A stretch of DNA of 64,000 nucleotides from Pseudomonas deceptionensis (GTDB lineage: Bacteria; Pseudomonadota; Gammaproteobacteria; Pseudomonadales; Pseudomonadaceae), in NCBI RefSeq assembly GCF_900106095.1, contig NZ_FNUD01000002.1, positions 889,501 to 953,500 of the forward strand, read 5' to 3'. The position numbers and the translations under genes are program-made. The notes beneath the pieces are model-generated. The model had not been told where the DNA came from and made no database searches. It saw only the letters and a list, made by a program, of their open reading frames with translations. This document shows positions 1 to 8,077 of the stretch, piece by piece. Numbering within the stretch: position 1 is the first letter of the stretch; every line of letters begins with the position of its first letter.

Positions 1-597
1 AGAGATATTCATGTGGGCTGCAGGCAGCGTATTTAAAGGGATTCGCCCATGCTCGACCCATAAAACAGGGCACTTTGGCAGGCTGCATGCAATCTGCTCA
101 CGTTGCTCATTTGGGACACTATTAGATTTATTCATGACCACTAAACCAGCACTTTTCAGGGCCTCTTGCTGGGTTGCAGGCAAGGGTTTGCCCTGGGCCA
201 GTGCTTGCGCATCCAGCACCATCACACTCGGCTGCAAGGCCAAAACACCGAGCCAGGGCGCCTCGCTGAGCTGCTTCAAAATCTGTACGGGATGACCCAA
301 ACCGGAAGGTTCGATAAACAGTCGATCGGGGCGAGCCTTGCGTAATAGACGGCTCAAGCCGATCTGAAAAGGCGCGCCATTGACGCAACACACGCATCCG
401 CCTGCCACTTCGGCAATGGCGATTGCGTCATCTGCCTGGCTCATCAGGGCAGCATCCAGGCCGATTTGGCCGAACTCATTAACCAGCACCGCCCAGCGTT
501 CGTGCGCGGGTTTGTGCGCCATCAGGTGCTGAATCAGACTGGTTTTGCCGGCGCCAAGGGGCCCGGCAATCACGTGGGTAGGAATGTTCTGCAGCAT
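1..597 (-). CDS. COG0523 (CobW-like) GTPase, C-terminus beyond window
   Basis: The reading frame starts at an ATG at 597 and stays open to the left edge, so only the first 199 residues are visible. Walker A GPLGAGKT is at residues 12-19 and the COG0523 metal-binding motif CVCC is at 68-71, followed by VNGAPFQ. Family members are GTPases that insert or hand over metals, mostly zinc or cobalt. The expected guanine-specificity motif NKxD reads NKSN here. The gene follows the DUF1826 gene by 40 bases and the second COG0523 gene, so it is probably the third cistron of a Zur-controlled operon. The substrate metal and client protein cannot be read from the sequence. Confidence is high for the family and low for a specific role. 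Confidence 0.88.
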   Translation of the reverse strand, partial: MLQNIPTHVIAGPLGAGKTSLIQHLMAHKPAHERWAVLVNEFGQIGLDAALMSQADDAIAIAEVAGGCVCCVNGAPFQIGLSRLLRKARPDRLFIEPSGLGHPVQILKQLSEAPWLGVLALQPSVMVLDAQALAQGKPLPATQQEALKSAGLVVMNKSNSVPNEQREQIACSLPKCPVLWVEHGRIPLNTLPAAHMNIS

Positions 598-637
598 GAT
601 CGCCAGCTTCTGTAGAGGTCCAAGCGAGCAATATGCC

Positions 638-1288
638 TCAGGCCAGCCAGTCGAGGGTCAAAATCAGACGTCGTTCGCCCTGCGCCAGAGCAGGCGAACG
701 ATGGATCAAGCCCGCTCCCTCGTTACCCTGCCACTTTTCGCCCTTGAGCAAGGCCACTTCACCGGCATTTATTTGCTGAATCAACCCGACCTCGTTTGGC
801 TCGGCCTGTACCTGCCCCAGCTGACGACGCTCCATAACGCCTTCCTCCAGCCACTGGCTACCAATCCCCGCATAAGTGGTAATAAGCCGCACAGGTACGT
901 GATCCACATGAAAGCGTGGACACATGGCCTTATCCAGGGCCCTGAGACGCAGCCCAATGCGTTTTGCGCCCAACAGACACGCATAGGCACTGACCAGCCA
1001 GGAAACATCGGCAATAAAGCCTGCATAGCCTTCCAGATCATGAAACCTGGATGCCAGGCCGTGGAGGTTGGGTCGCGTATCTTCATTGGCTACTTCCAGA
1101 ACGATGGCGTCAGCCAATGGCTCGTCCAGGGAGAGCAATAACGCTCCGAAATCAACAATTTGCACAGGCAACTGACGCTGCCAGATCGCCAGATTCACCG
1201 CTTCATCAAGGATTCGCGTCATGGCATCCGGGGTTTGCCCGCGAACCTGATGAATCAAAGGTTGAGCCGTCTGAGCAAAGGCATTCAT
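638..1288 (-). CDS. DUF1826 family protein
   Basis: A 216-residue soluble protein of the DUF1826 family, whose function is not established. The ATG at 1288 overlaps the zigA stop (TGATG) and is preceded by AGGTGG; a GTG at 1291 would also be in frame. The second half carries PRFHVDHVPVRLITTY and, about 80 residues later, HRSPA then RRLILTLD. The HxD plus distal H spacing resembles a 2-oxoglutarate-dependent oxygenase metal site, but that is inference. Its place between two COG0523 GTPases under a Zur box suggests a job in zinc-limited cells. Confidence 0.82.
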   Translation of the reverse strand: MNAFAQTAQPLIHQVRGQTPDAMTRILDEAVNLAIWQRQLPVQIVDFGALLLSLDEPLADAIVLEVANEDTRPNLHGLASRFHDLEGYAGFIADVSWLVSAYACLLGAKRIGLRLRALDKAMCPRFHVDHVPVRLITTYAGIGSQWLEEGVMERRQLGQVQAEPNEVGLIQQINAGEVALLKGEKWQGNEGAGLIHRSPALAQGERRLILTLDWLA

Positions 1289-2496
1289 CACGCAGCCACC
1301 TCTTCATGCCATTCACCGAACGGGTCGCTCAGCTGTTTCCAGCCTTCTGCGCCCAGTGCCATCTCTGCATCGCTGAGCAAACAGGCATCGAGCTCAGCCG
1401 TCAGCAAGGCAAAGTCGATGTGTTGACCAATAAACACCAACTCCTGCCGGCAATCGGCGGTGTCCGGCAGCCATTTCTGAAGAATTTCGGCCTTCGCTTC
1501 CGGATCTTGTGGCCACTGGTCGCGGGGGACATAGCGCCACCAGCGCCCGGCAAACCCGTAACGCATCAAACCACCCGCCTGGGACCAGCTGCCCGCTTCC
1601 TGATATTTACTGGCCAGCCAAAAAAAACCTTTAGAGCGCAGCAATTTACCGTTGGTCCATGGACGCTCAATAAAATTAAAAAACCGTTCCGGATGGAAGG
1701 GCCGGCGCGCGCGATAAGCGCTGGAGGCAATGCCATATTCTTCGGTTTCGGGCACATGCTCGCCGCGTAACTCCTGTAACCAGCCGGGAGCTTGGGCCGC
1801 ACGCTCAAAGTCAAAACGTCCGGTATCCAGAATTTTATTGAGCGGAACTTCGCCCATCACCATAGGAATGATTTCAGCCTGGGCGTTCAGCCGCTCCAGA
1901 ATGGCGATTAATTCCTGACGATCAGCACTGCTGATGAGATCAATTTTGCTGATCAAAATAACGTCAGCGAACTCGATTTGCTCAATCAACAAATCAGTAA
2001 TTGACCGTTCGTCGGATTCCCCAAGGGTTTCGCCCCGTGAGTCCAGGCTCTCTGCGGCTTGAAAATCCTGCAAGAAATTCAGGCCATCCACCACCGTGAC
2101 CATGGTGTCCAGCCGGGCAATATCGGCCAGGCTTTGGCCCGCTTCATCGCGAAAAGTGAAGGTTTCTGCTACCGGGAGCGGTTCTGAAATACCGGTTGAT
2201 TCGATCAGCAAATAATCGAATCGTCCGTCCTTCGCCAATGCACTGACCTCCTCCAGCAAGTCTTCCCGAAGGGTGCAGCAGATGCAGCCATTGCTCATTT
2301 CGACGAGTTTTTCTTCTGCACGATTCAAGGTCACGTCGCGCTGGACTGCCCCGCCATCAATATTTATTTCGCTCATGTCATTAACGATCACCGCCACGCG
2401 CAAGTTGTCGCGGTTACGCAAAATATAATTTAGCAGGGTGCTTTTTCCTGCTCCGAGAAATCCGGACAGCACTGTCACCGGCAGACGTTTAGGCAT
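1288..2496 (-). CDS. zigA: Zinc-responsive COG0523 GTPase (ZigA-like)
   Basis: A 402-residue GTPase of the COG0523 metallochaperone family. Walker A GFLGAGKS is at residues 12-19, the metal motif CICC at 71-74, and the G-domain motif ISKID follows. The C-terminal CobW_C domain contains [13 protein letters not shown] lies seven bases before the ATG. It is the first gene of the leftward operon zigA-DUF1826-cobW and faces folE2 across the Zur palindrome, whose site overlaps the probable TATAAT of this gene. In P. aeruginosa the orthologous position is PA5535. The family is induced by zinc shortage and is thought to supply scarce zinc to selected enzymes. Confidence 0.9.
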   Translation of the reverse strand: MPKRLPVTVLSGFLGAGKSTLLNYILRNRDNLRVAVIVNDMSEINIDGGAVQRDVTLNRAEEKLVEMSNGCICCTLREDLLEEVSALAKDGRFDYLLIESTGISEPLPVAETFTFRDEAGQSLADIARLDTMVTVVDGLNFLQDFQAAESLDSRGETLGESDERSITDLLIEQIEFADVILISKIDLISSADRQELIAILERLNAQAEIIPMVMGEVPLNKILDTGRFDFERAAQAPGWLQELRGEHVPETEEYGIASSAYRARRPFHPERFFNFIERPWTNGKLLRSKGFFWLASKYQEAGSWSQAGGLMRYGFAGRWWRYVPRDQWPQDPEAKAEILQKWLPDTADCRQELVFIGQHIDFALLTAELDACLLSDAEMALGAEGWKQLSDPFGEWHEEVAA

Positions 2497-2565
2497 GGGA
2501 GTTCCTCATCAGGGTTGGCAGGTCAAAGCGCCCGCTTGTTGGCTCGATCATTTTCGATCGTCGAT

Positions 2566-2584
2566 AATGATACATTATAACAAT
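2566..2584. promoter_or_regulatory. Zur operator (zinc uptake regulator box)
   Basis: AATGATACATTATAACAAT is an imperfect palindrome. It matches the usual gammaproteobacterial Zur core (AATGTTATANTATAACATT) at 15 of the 18 defined positions. It lies in the divergent gap between zigA and folE2, two genes typically repressed by zinc-loaded Zur, so a single operator probably shuts both directions. Confidence 0.85.
2574..2579 (-). promoter_or_regulatory. Probable -10 hexamer of the zigA promoter
   Basis: Read on the minus strand this is a perfect TATAAT, about 78 bases before the zigA ATG and entirely inside the Zur palindrome. No good -35 hexamer is evident 17 bases upstream. The overlap would let Zur block polymerase binding directly. 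Confidence 0.5.
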
Positions 2585-2643
2585 ACAAAGCATTAGAATT
2601 GTTATTGAGTAACAAAACGCCAACTCCCTCGATGGAAGCCTTT

Positions 2644-3540
2644 ATGAATGCCCTCACCCTTCCCGACATTGCGTCACAAAACGCCCGACAAGCTGTCCCA
2701 CTAGAATGGGTTGGAATGTGCGGCATTGCGCTACCGGTTGTGATTGACGGTCAGCGACTCACCGCAACAGCCGACGCAGGTGTAAGCCTGGATGACGGTG
2801 AAGCGCGCGGGATTCATATGTCGCGACTTTATTTAGCGCTAGAAGTACTCGAGTCGCAGGACCTGAACCCTCTCGTTTTTAAAAAAGTTTTGCAGCAATT
2901 TCTCGACAGCCATGACGATTTATCGATCTGCGCATACCTGCGAATTCACACCCACGTACTGCTTAAACGCCCCGCCTTAGTCAGCCCTTTGAGTGGCTGG
3001 AAGAGTTACCCGGTGAGTATCGATGCCTCCCTGAAAAACGGAATGTTCCACGTGGAACTAAAAATTGACGTGGATTACTCATCGACTTGCCCGTGCTCAG
3101 CCGCATTGGCCAGGCAGTTAATCCAGCAACAATTCGTTAATGACTTCGCCAACAAGCCACTGCAACACGCCGAAGTTTTAACCTGGCTTGGCAGTTCGCA
3201 GGGCATTGTTGCAACGCCCCATAGCCAACGAAGCACCGCCTACCTAAAGACACTTCTCAGCACTGAGCTGCAGCAGTTCCCAATCAGCATGCTGATCGAT
3301 CAAGCAGAAGCGGCATTGGGTACCGCCGTACAAACCGCAGTGAAGCGCGCAGATGAACAAGCCTTCGCGTTAGCCAATGGTCAGAACCTGATGTTCTGTG
3401 AGGATGCAGCGCGCCGACTGAATGTCGCGTTAAAGGTTGTCCCAGGGGTGAAAGGCTTTAGCCTCAAAGTGGTCCACGCCGAAAGTTTGCACAGCCATGA
3501 CGCCGTGGCCGAGAGCCACTGGAACTGGAGAACACGATGA
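2644..3540 (+). CDS. folE2: GTP cyclohydrolase FolE2 (type IB, zinc-independent)
   Basis: A 298-residue FolE2 that makes dihydroneopterin triphosphate from GTP, the first step of folate synthesis. FolE2 accepts metals other than zinc and replaces zinc-dependent FolE under starvation. Visible family features are GIHMSRL (residues 56-62) and STCPCS with Cys149 and Cys151. I chose the ATG at 2644 because GGAAG lies five bases upstream and the protein then begins MNALTLPDIA, as in homologues; in-frame ATGs at 2599 and 2632 are less likely. It follows the Zur box, and its stop overlaps the next gene by four bases. Confidence 0.93.
   Translation: MNALTLPDIASQNARQAVPLEWVGMCGIALPVVIDGQRLTATADAGVSLDDGEARGIHMSRLYLALEVLESQDLNPLVFKKVLQQFLDSHDDLSICAYLRIHTHVLLKRPALVSPLSGWKSYPVSIDASLKNGMFHVELKIDVDYSSTCPCSAALARQLIQQQFVNDFANKPLQHAEVLTWLGSSQGIVATPHSQRSTAYLKTLLSTELQQFPISMLIDQAEAALGTAVQTAVKRADEQAFALANGQNLMFCEDAARRLNVALKVVPGVKGFSLKVVHAESLHSHDAVAESHWNWRTR
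3044..3059. other. parS-like site inside folE2 (15/16 match)
   Basis: TGTTCCACGTGGAACT differs from the Pseudomonas parS consensus TGTTCCACGTGGAACA only in the last base. ParB would be expected to bind it. It lies within the coding sequence, about 37 kb left of the dnaA-side origin. Confidence 0.75.
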
Positions 3541-4097
3541 TCCGCAAAAATCCGTCCGGTGATTTACCGCAGATCGCCGAGTCAGCGTACGTCGATAGAA
3601 CCGCGATTATTTGCGGCAAGGTGGTGATCGGCGAAAACGTATTTGTCGGGCCTTATGCCGTGATACGCGCCGACGAGGTAGACAGTGAAGGAGGCATGCT
3701 CCCGATCACTATCGGGGCCAATTCCAATATCCAGGACGGGGTGGTGATTCACTCGAAGTCCGGGGCGGCAGTCACTATTGGTGAGAGCACCTCGATAGCG
3801 CACCGCTCCATCGTCCACGGGCCATGCCGTGTGGGCGATCGAGTCTTTATCGGATTCAACAGTGTGCTGTTCAATTGCGAGCTGGGTGACGGCTGTGTGG
3901 TGCGGCATAACTCGGTCGTCGATGGCCGCGACCTGCCTGAGAATTTTTACGTTCCGTCCACGACCCGCATCGGGCCAAACACTGACCTGAGCCAATTCGC
4001 TCCAGTCAGTGTCAGTGCATCGGAGTTTTCAGAGGATGTAGCGCGCACCAATGTCGATCTGGTGCGCGGCTATAAAGCGCTGCAAAACGAGTTCTGA
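3537..4097 (+). CDS. Gamma-class carbonic anhydrase-like hexapeptide protein
   Basis: A 186-residue left-handed beta-helix protein of the gamma-carbonic anhydrase family. Repeating hexapeptides (for example VVIGEN, VTIGES, CRVGDR) run through residues 25-150. The three histidines expected to hold the active-site metal fit H72 (VVIHSKSG), H89 and H94 (IAHRSIVHG). Its ATG overlaps the folE2 stop (ATGA), so the two are co-transcribed under Zur. In P. aeruginosa PA5539-PA5540 have the same order. Gamma enzymes can use iron or cobalt, so it may stand in for zinc-dependent anhydrases; activity is inferred. Confidence 0.87.
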   Translation: MIRKNPSGDLPQIAESAYVDRTAIICGKVVIGENVFVGPYAVIRADEVDSEGGMLPITIGANSNIQDGVVIHSKSGAAVTIGESTSIAHRSIVHGPCRVGDRVFIGFNSVLFNCELGDGCVVRHNSVVDGRDLPENFYVPSTTRIGPNTDLSQFAPVSVSASEFSEDVARTNVDLVRGYKALQNEF

Positions 4098-4616
4098 TCA
4101 GGTACGTGGTTTGACTGTTCCACAGTTTTGTCCCAGCCAGACAGCGCGGGTATCCATGCTGCCCTTCTGCTGAATCCCGGTCGCATTAAAGGTGCCATTC
4201 ACTTGGGTGGTGAATTCACGATCACTGGCAAATGTTGCCACACCTGCGCCCTGGGCTTTTGGACAACTAAAGCGAAACTTCCACTGATTTCCACTACGCT
4301 CAGTGATCTGCTGGTTACAACCAGACTTGGGATCTGTCAGCGGGATGTTGTCTGATTTCACTTGATCGGGTGTCAGGCACACCCGAACACCTTTACCCCC
4401 CATGGTCAGCCCCTGGTTCTCCAACTGGGCTTTTTGTTCCGGGGTCAGCATGTTCTGTAATTGACCTAACATTACCTGCAGTTCAGGCAACTGCTGGCCA
4501 TCAACCTGCATATTGCTGGAGGTCAATTCCCAAAGCCCCGGCTGAAGCATTTGGGCTTGAGCCACCGGGATCGATAAACCACAGGCCATGAACAACCCAA
4601 GCAGACGAACATTCAT
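4098..4616 (-). CDS. DUF3617 family exported protein
   Basis: A 172-residue protein with an N-terminal signal peptide (hydrophobic residues 4-20, predicted cut after AQA) and the DUF3617 pattern: LQPGLWELTSS at the mature start, then VRVCLTPDQ, a cysteine pair around SGCNQQ and FSCPKA, and a C-terminal beta-rich part. AGGAG stands seven bases before the ATG at 4616; an in-frame TTG at 4619 is not preferred. It converges on the carbonic anhydrase gene with no gap. The family is periplasmic and of unknown function. Confidence 0.82.
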   Translation of the reverse strand: MNVRLLGLFMACGLSIPVAQAQMLQPGLWELTSSNMQVDGQQLPELQVMLGQLQNMLTPEQKAQLENQGLTMGGKGVRVCLTPDQVKSDNIPLTDPKSGCNQQITERSGNQWKFRFSCPKAQGAGVATFASDREFTTQVNGTFNATGIQQKGSMDTRAVWLGQNCGTVKPRT

Positions 4617-4740
4617 CAAGTTACTCCTACGCTATTGTTCGCGTTAGACGTCAAAAATGGGTAAGTGTTGCACCCGCAACCAATCAATACATTCAGGTCG
4701 GTCAAGACTTGGCATTGGACATTGAGGAGCAAGGATACGC

Positions 4741-6180
4741 ATGGATTATCTAGGCCCGCACGTATTTGGTTATCTGATTTTACTGATCCACAGCTTAGGC
4801 CTGATTGCCGCCGTACATGCGGTGCTCACCGTCAGGACGGCGCAGGGTTCGATCGCCTGGGCCATGTCACTGTTCTTCATTCCTTACTTCACCCTGATCC
4901 CGTATCTGATCTTTGGTCGCAGCACATTTGATGATTACATTCGCGCCCGGCGTGATGCCAACAAGGAAATGCGCGACGCCATCACCGACCTGGACTGGCG
5001 ACCGTGGGTCGAAGAAGCACTCTCTGCTCGCAACTCAAAAGCCTATACCTCGTTGCGGGCAATGCCGAAGTTGGGACGCATGCCCTGCCTGGCAAACAAC
5101 TCGGTGCGTTTGTTGATCAATGGCACGGCTACGTTCGACGCCATTTTCGACGCCATTCGCTCCGCCAAAGAAGTGGTGCTGGTCCAGTTCTTTATCATCC
5201 ACGACGATGACCTTGGCATGAAGCTGCACGCACTGCTCCTTGAGAAAGCAGCCCAAGGCGTCGCGGTGCATGTGTTGTACGACAGTATTGGCAGCCATTC
5301 GCTGCCCAAAAGTTACGGGGAAAGCTTGCGCGCAGGCGGTGTACAAACCTATGCATTCGCCACCCGTGGTGGCTGGATCAGTCGCTTCCAGGTGAACTTT
5401 CGCAACCATCGAAAAGTGGTGGTCGTGGATGGAGTGCGAGGCTTTGTCGGTGGGCACAACGTAGGCGTTGAATACCTGGGTGCCAAACCACCTCTGTCAC
5501 CCTGGCGCGACACTCACGTCGAAGTCACCGGGCCTGTGGTTGCCTGCCTGCAGGAATCATTTGCTGAAGACTGGTTCTGGGCCGCTCGCAAATTGCCGCC
5601 CCTGATATTGCCCCAGAGCTATCCGGAAGATGGCGTGCTCTGCCAGTTCCTGGCCAGCGGCCCGGCGGACCCATACGAAACCTGCTCGCTGTTTTTCGTT
5701 GAGGCCATCCATGCCGCCAACCGCCGGGTATGGATAACGACCCCCTACTTTGTCCCCGATGAAGCAGTGTTCGCTGCGCTGCGACTCGCCGTGCTGCGCG
5801 GGGTGGATGTGCGCATCCTGATACCGTCCCGCCCGGACCATAAAATCGTCTACGCCGCGTCCAGCCTGTATGCCTTCGAAGCCGTACGCGCAGGCGTGCG
5901 GATCTTCCGTTACCAACCCGGCTTTGTGCATCAAAAAGTGGTGTTGGTCGACGACGAAATCAGCGCCATTGGCAGCGCCAATATGGACAACCGCTCGTTC
6001 CGTCTCAACTTTGAAGTGATGCTGCTCACCGTCGACGATGCGTTCGCCAGACAGGTCGAGCACATGCTGCTCGATGACTTCGCACTGGCCCGCGAAATTA
6101 CGGAAGCGGATATCAAGGCCACTCACCGCTTGCAGCAACTGGCCATGCGGGTTGCGCGGCTGGTTTCGCCTGTTTTATAG
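4741..6180 (+). CDS. cls: Cardiolipin synthase
   Basis: A 479-residue inner-membrane enzyme that joins two phosphatidylglycerol molecules into cardiolipin plus glycerol. Two N-terminal membrane segments (about residues 7-28 and 38-58) are followed by two phospholipase D motifs, HRKVVVVD near residue 223 and HQKVVLVD near 397, each with downstream [11 protein letters not shown] elements. Length and layout match ClsA. GAGGAGCAAGG lies before the ATG. It appears to be a single-gene unit; the next gene has its own hairpin and ribosome-binding site. Confidence 0.93.
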   Translation: MDYLGPHVFGYLILLIHSLGLIAAVHAVLTVRTAQGSIAWAMSLFFIPYFTLIPYLIFGRSTFDDYIRARRDANKEMRDAITDLDWRPWVEEALSARNSKAYTSLRAMPKLGRMPCLANNSVRLLINGTATFDAIFDAIRSAKEVVLVQFFIIHDDDLGMKLHALLLEKAAQGVAVHVLYDSIGSHSLPKSYGESLRAGGVQTYAFATRGGWISRFQVNFRNHRKVVVVDGVRGFVGGHNVGVEYLGAKPPLSPWRDTHVEVTGPVVACLQESFAEDWFWAARKLPPLILPQSYPEDGVLCQFLASGPADPYETCSLFFVEAIHAANRRVWITTPYFVPDEAVFAALRLAVLRGVDVRILIPSRPDHKIVYAASSLYAFEAVRAGVRIFRYQPGFVHQKVVLVDDEISAIGSANMDNRSFRLNFEVMLLTVDDAFARQVEHMLLDDFALAREITEADIKATHRLQQLAMRVARLVSPVL

Positions 6181-6255
6181 GTTTAGCCAGCGCATGCTGT
6201 AGGAAGGGTCTGAATCAACTGGCGTGATCCAAAGGGTCAAACAGGACTCCTTAAA

Positions 6256-6287
6256 CTGAGCGGCACGGAATCCTCCGTGTCGTTCAG
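6256..6287 (+). promoter_or_regulatory. Strong hairpin just before a ribosome-binding site
   Basis: CTGAGCGGCACGGA (6256-6269) and TCCGTGTCGTTCAG (6274-6287) pair over 14 base pairs, two of them G-U, around an ATCC loop. AAGGA of the next gene begins four to five bases after the stem. There is no U-tract, so it is a poor intrinsic terminator for cls. It may stabilise or gate the downstream message. Confidence 0.6.
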
Positions 6288-6303
6288 CATAAGGACAACA
6301 ACA

Positions 6304-6789
6304 ATGAAGTTCCCGCTATTGGGTTTTGTCTTCAGCATCAGCACGCTTGCTCAAGCTCAAACGCCTGCCACTCCTCCCGCCAAGCCTCTGATAAACGTGG
6401 AGGTCGGTCAGCCGACTTACATCCACCGGCTGCACTACAAAAAAATGTACAGCGAAAAGCCTTTTGAAGAAGCTGTGCTCTATTACTACAACAATGGCGT
6501 CTACAAAATCATTTCCCCGGGCGAGAACCACTACGGCGTGTATGTGGTTGAGGGGGACTTCACTGACGACCAATACCGCATCAGCTACATCTCCCTGCCC
6601 TCACCCGACTGGGGAGGTAACGTTGCCCGCCACGACCTTGTCTTCAAAAAAAGCTCACAGACCTTCGATCAAAAAGCCCTGGCCCAGGTTGATCAAAATA
6701 TCGGTATCCAGAACGGGCGTTTCGTCCTGGATAAAAACCCGGAACAAGACCCGGGCCCCATCACGTGGGAAACCCACTCTCAGCGATAA
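6304..6789 (+). CDS. Small exported protein of unknown function
   Basis: A 161-residue protein I do not recognise. A signal peptide spans about residues 1-19 (cut after AQA), followed by a proline-rich linker and a tyrosine-rich body (LYYYNNG, HYGVYVVEG). There is no lipobox, no cysteine in the mature part and no membrane segment, so it is probably free in the periplasm. I chose the ATG at 6304 because AAGGA lies eight bases upstream; an in-frame ATG at 6277 falls inside the hairpin. Its 3' end overlaps the convergent cfa gene by ten bases. Confidence 0.7.
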   Translation: MKFPLLGFVFSISTLAQAQTPATPPAKPLINVEVGQPTYIHRLHYKKMYSEKPFEEAVLYYYNNGVYKIISPGENHYGVYVVEGDFTDDQYRISYISLPSPDWGGNVARHDLVFKKSSQTFDQKALAQVDQNIGIQNGRFVLDKNPEQDPGPITWETHSQR

Positions 6790-7964
6790 ATATCCGCCCT
6801 GGTCGGTGGCAGCTCCAGCGAGCCATCGGCATGAGGTTTGGTCGCCAGGATCTGGTCAATGTTGATCCATCCATGAGCGAAGGCGTAAGCACAACCCGCC
6901 AGATACAGCCGCCAAATACGCAGGGCCTGTTCCGGGACCTGTTTGGCGGCAGCCTCAAGGTTGTGCTCCAGTCGCTGGCTCCAATGCTCCAGCGTGCGCG
7001 CGTAATGCAGACGCAAGCTTTCAACATCGACCACTTCCAGCCCCACCTCGCTGATCTCGGCAGTCATCATCGACAGATGCGGCAACTCACCGTTAGGGAA
7101 CACATAACGATCGATAAACTCACCGGCCCCGCGACCGACCTGACGGCCATCGGTGTGCTTGGATGTAATCCCGTGGTTCATCACCAGCCCGCCCTCACGC
7201 ACGGCCCTGGACAGAATTTCGCAATACTCGCGCAGGTTGGCGTGCCCCACGTGCTCGAACATCCCGACGCTGACGATTTTATCGAACCGGCCATCTTGGG
7301 GCAGATCGCGGTAGTCCAGCAGTTGCAGATCAACCTTGTCCTGCAGACCTTCGGCTTTGACCCGTTCACGAGCAAGTTTGAGTTGCTCCTTGCTCAAGGT
7401 AATCCCGAAGACCTTGACCCCATATTCCCGCGCGGCAAAACGCGCCAGCCCGCCCCAGCCACAGCCAACATCCAGCAAGTATTCACCGGGTTTGAGTCGC
7501 AGCTTGCGGCACAGCAGGCGGAACTTGGCTTGCTGTGCTTCATCCAGGCTCTCTTCACCGGTTTCAAAATACCCACAGGAATAAGCCATGTCGCGGTCGA
7601 GCCACAACTGATAGAAGTCGTTGGACAGGTCGTAGTGATAAGAAATGGACTCGGCATCGGTGGCCTTGTCGTGATAAACGCGAGGAGGCGCGCTGGCCGT
7701 GTCATCACTCACCAGCGCCTGGCTCAATTCATCGCATACGCGAATGGCTTCGCTGATTGAGCCTTCCAGTTCAAGCCGGCCCTCAACAAAAGCACTGCCC
7801 AGCAGGTCGAGACTGGGGTTGGTAAATTGAGCCACGAGGGTCGGATCCTTGACCACAATCGTGACGCTGGGCGTCGGGCCAAAATTGAACTCGTGGCCGT
7901 CCCACAGCCTTAGCCGTAATGGAAGTTGAAGTTTCTGTAAGGCCGGCGGAAGTTGCGCGAGCAT
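6780..7964 (-). CDS. cfa: Cyclopropane-fatty-acyl-phospholipid synthase
   Basis: A 394-residue enzyme that transfers a methylene group from S-adenosylmethionine to double bonds of membrane phospholipid acyl chains. The SAM-binding motif DVGCGWGG is near residue 165, preceded by YHYDLSNDFYQLWLD and followed by VGMFEHVG, all typical of the family. GGAGG is seven bases before the ATG. The C-terminal ten bases overlap the 3' end of the convergent exported-protein gene. Cfa acts at the inner leaflet and is usually a stationary-phase function. Confidence 0.93.
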   Translation of the reverse strand: MLAQLPPALQKLQLPLRLRLWDGHEFNFGPTPSVTIVVKDPTLVAQFTNPSLDLLGSAFVEGRLELEGSISEAIRVCDELSQALVSDDTASAPPRVYHDKATDAESISYHYDLSNDFYQLWLDRDMAYSCGYFETGEESLDEAQQAKFRLLCRKLRLKPGEYLLDVGCGWGGLARFAAREYGVKVFGITLSKEQLKLARERVKAEGLQDKVDLQLLDYRDLPQDGRFDKIVSVGMFEHVGHANLREYCEILSRAVREGGLVMNHGITSKHTDGRQVGRGAGEFIDRYVFPNGELPHLSMMTAEISEVGLEVVDVESLRLHYARTLEHWSQRLEHNLEAAAKQVPEQALRIWRLYLAGCAYAFAHGWINIDQILATKPHADGSLELPPTRADIYR

Positions 7965-8077
7965 CTGTGTTCCTCCTTCAGTTCAGATATCAAAACTATA
8001 GGTTAGACGATTAACCAAAACTGTCAGCTTCGTGGACCAGAGGTAGACGCTAGAGCGTGCGCTACCACTTATCCGAA

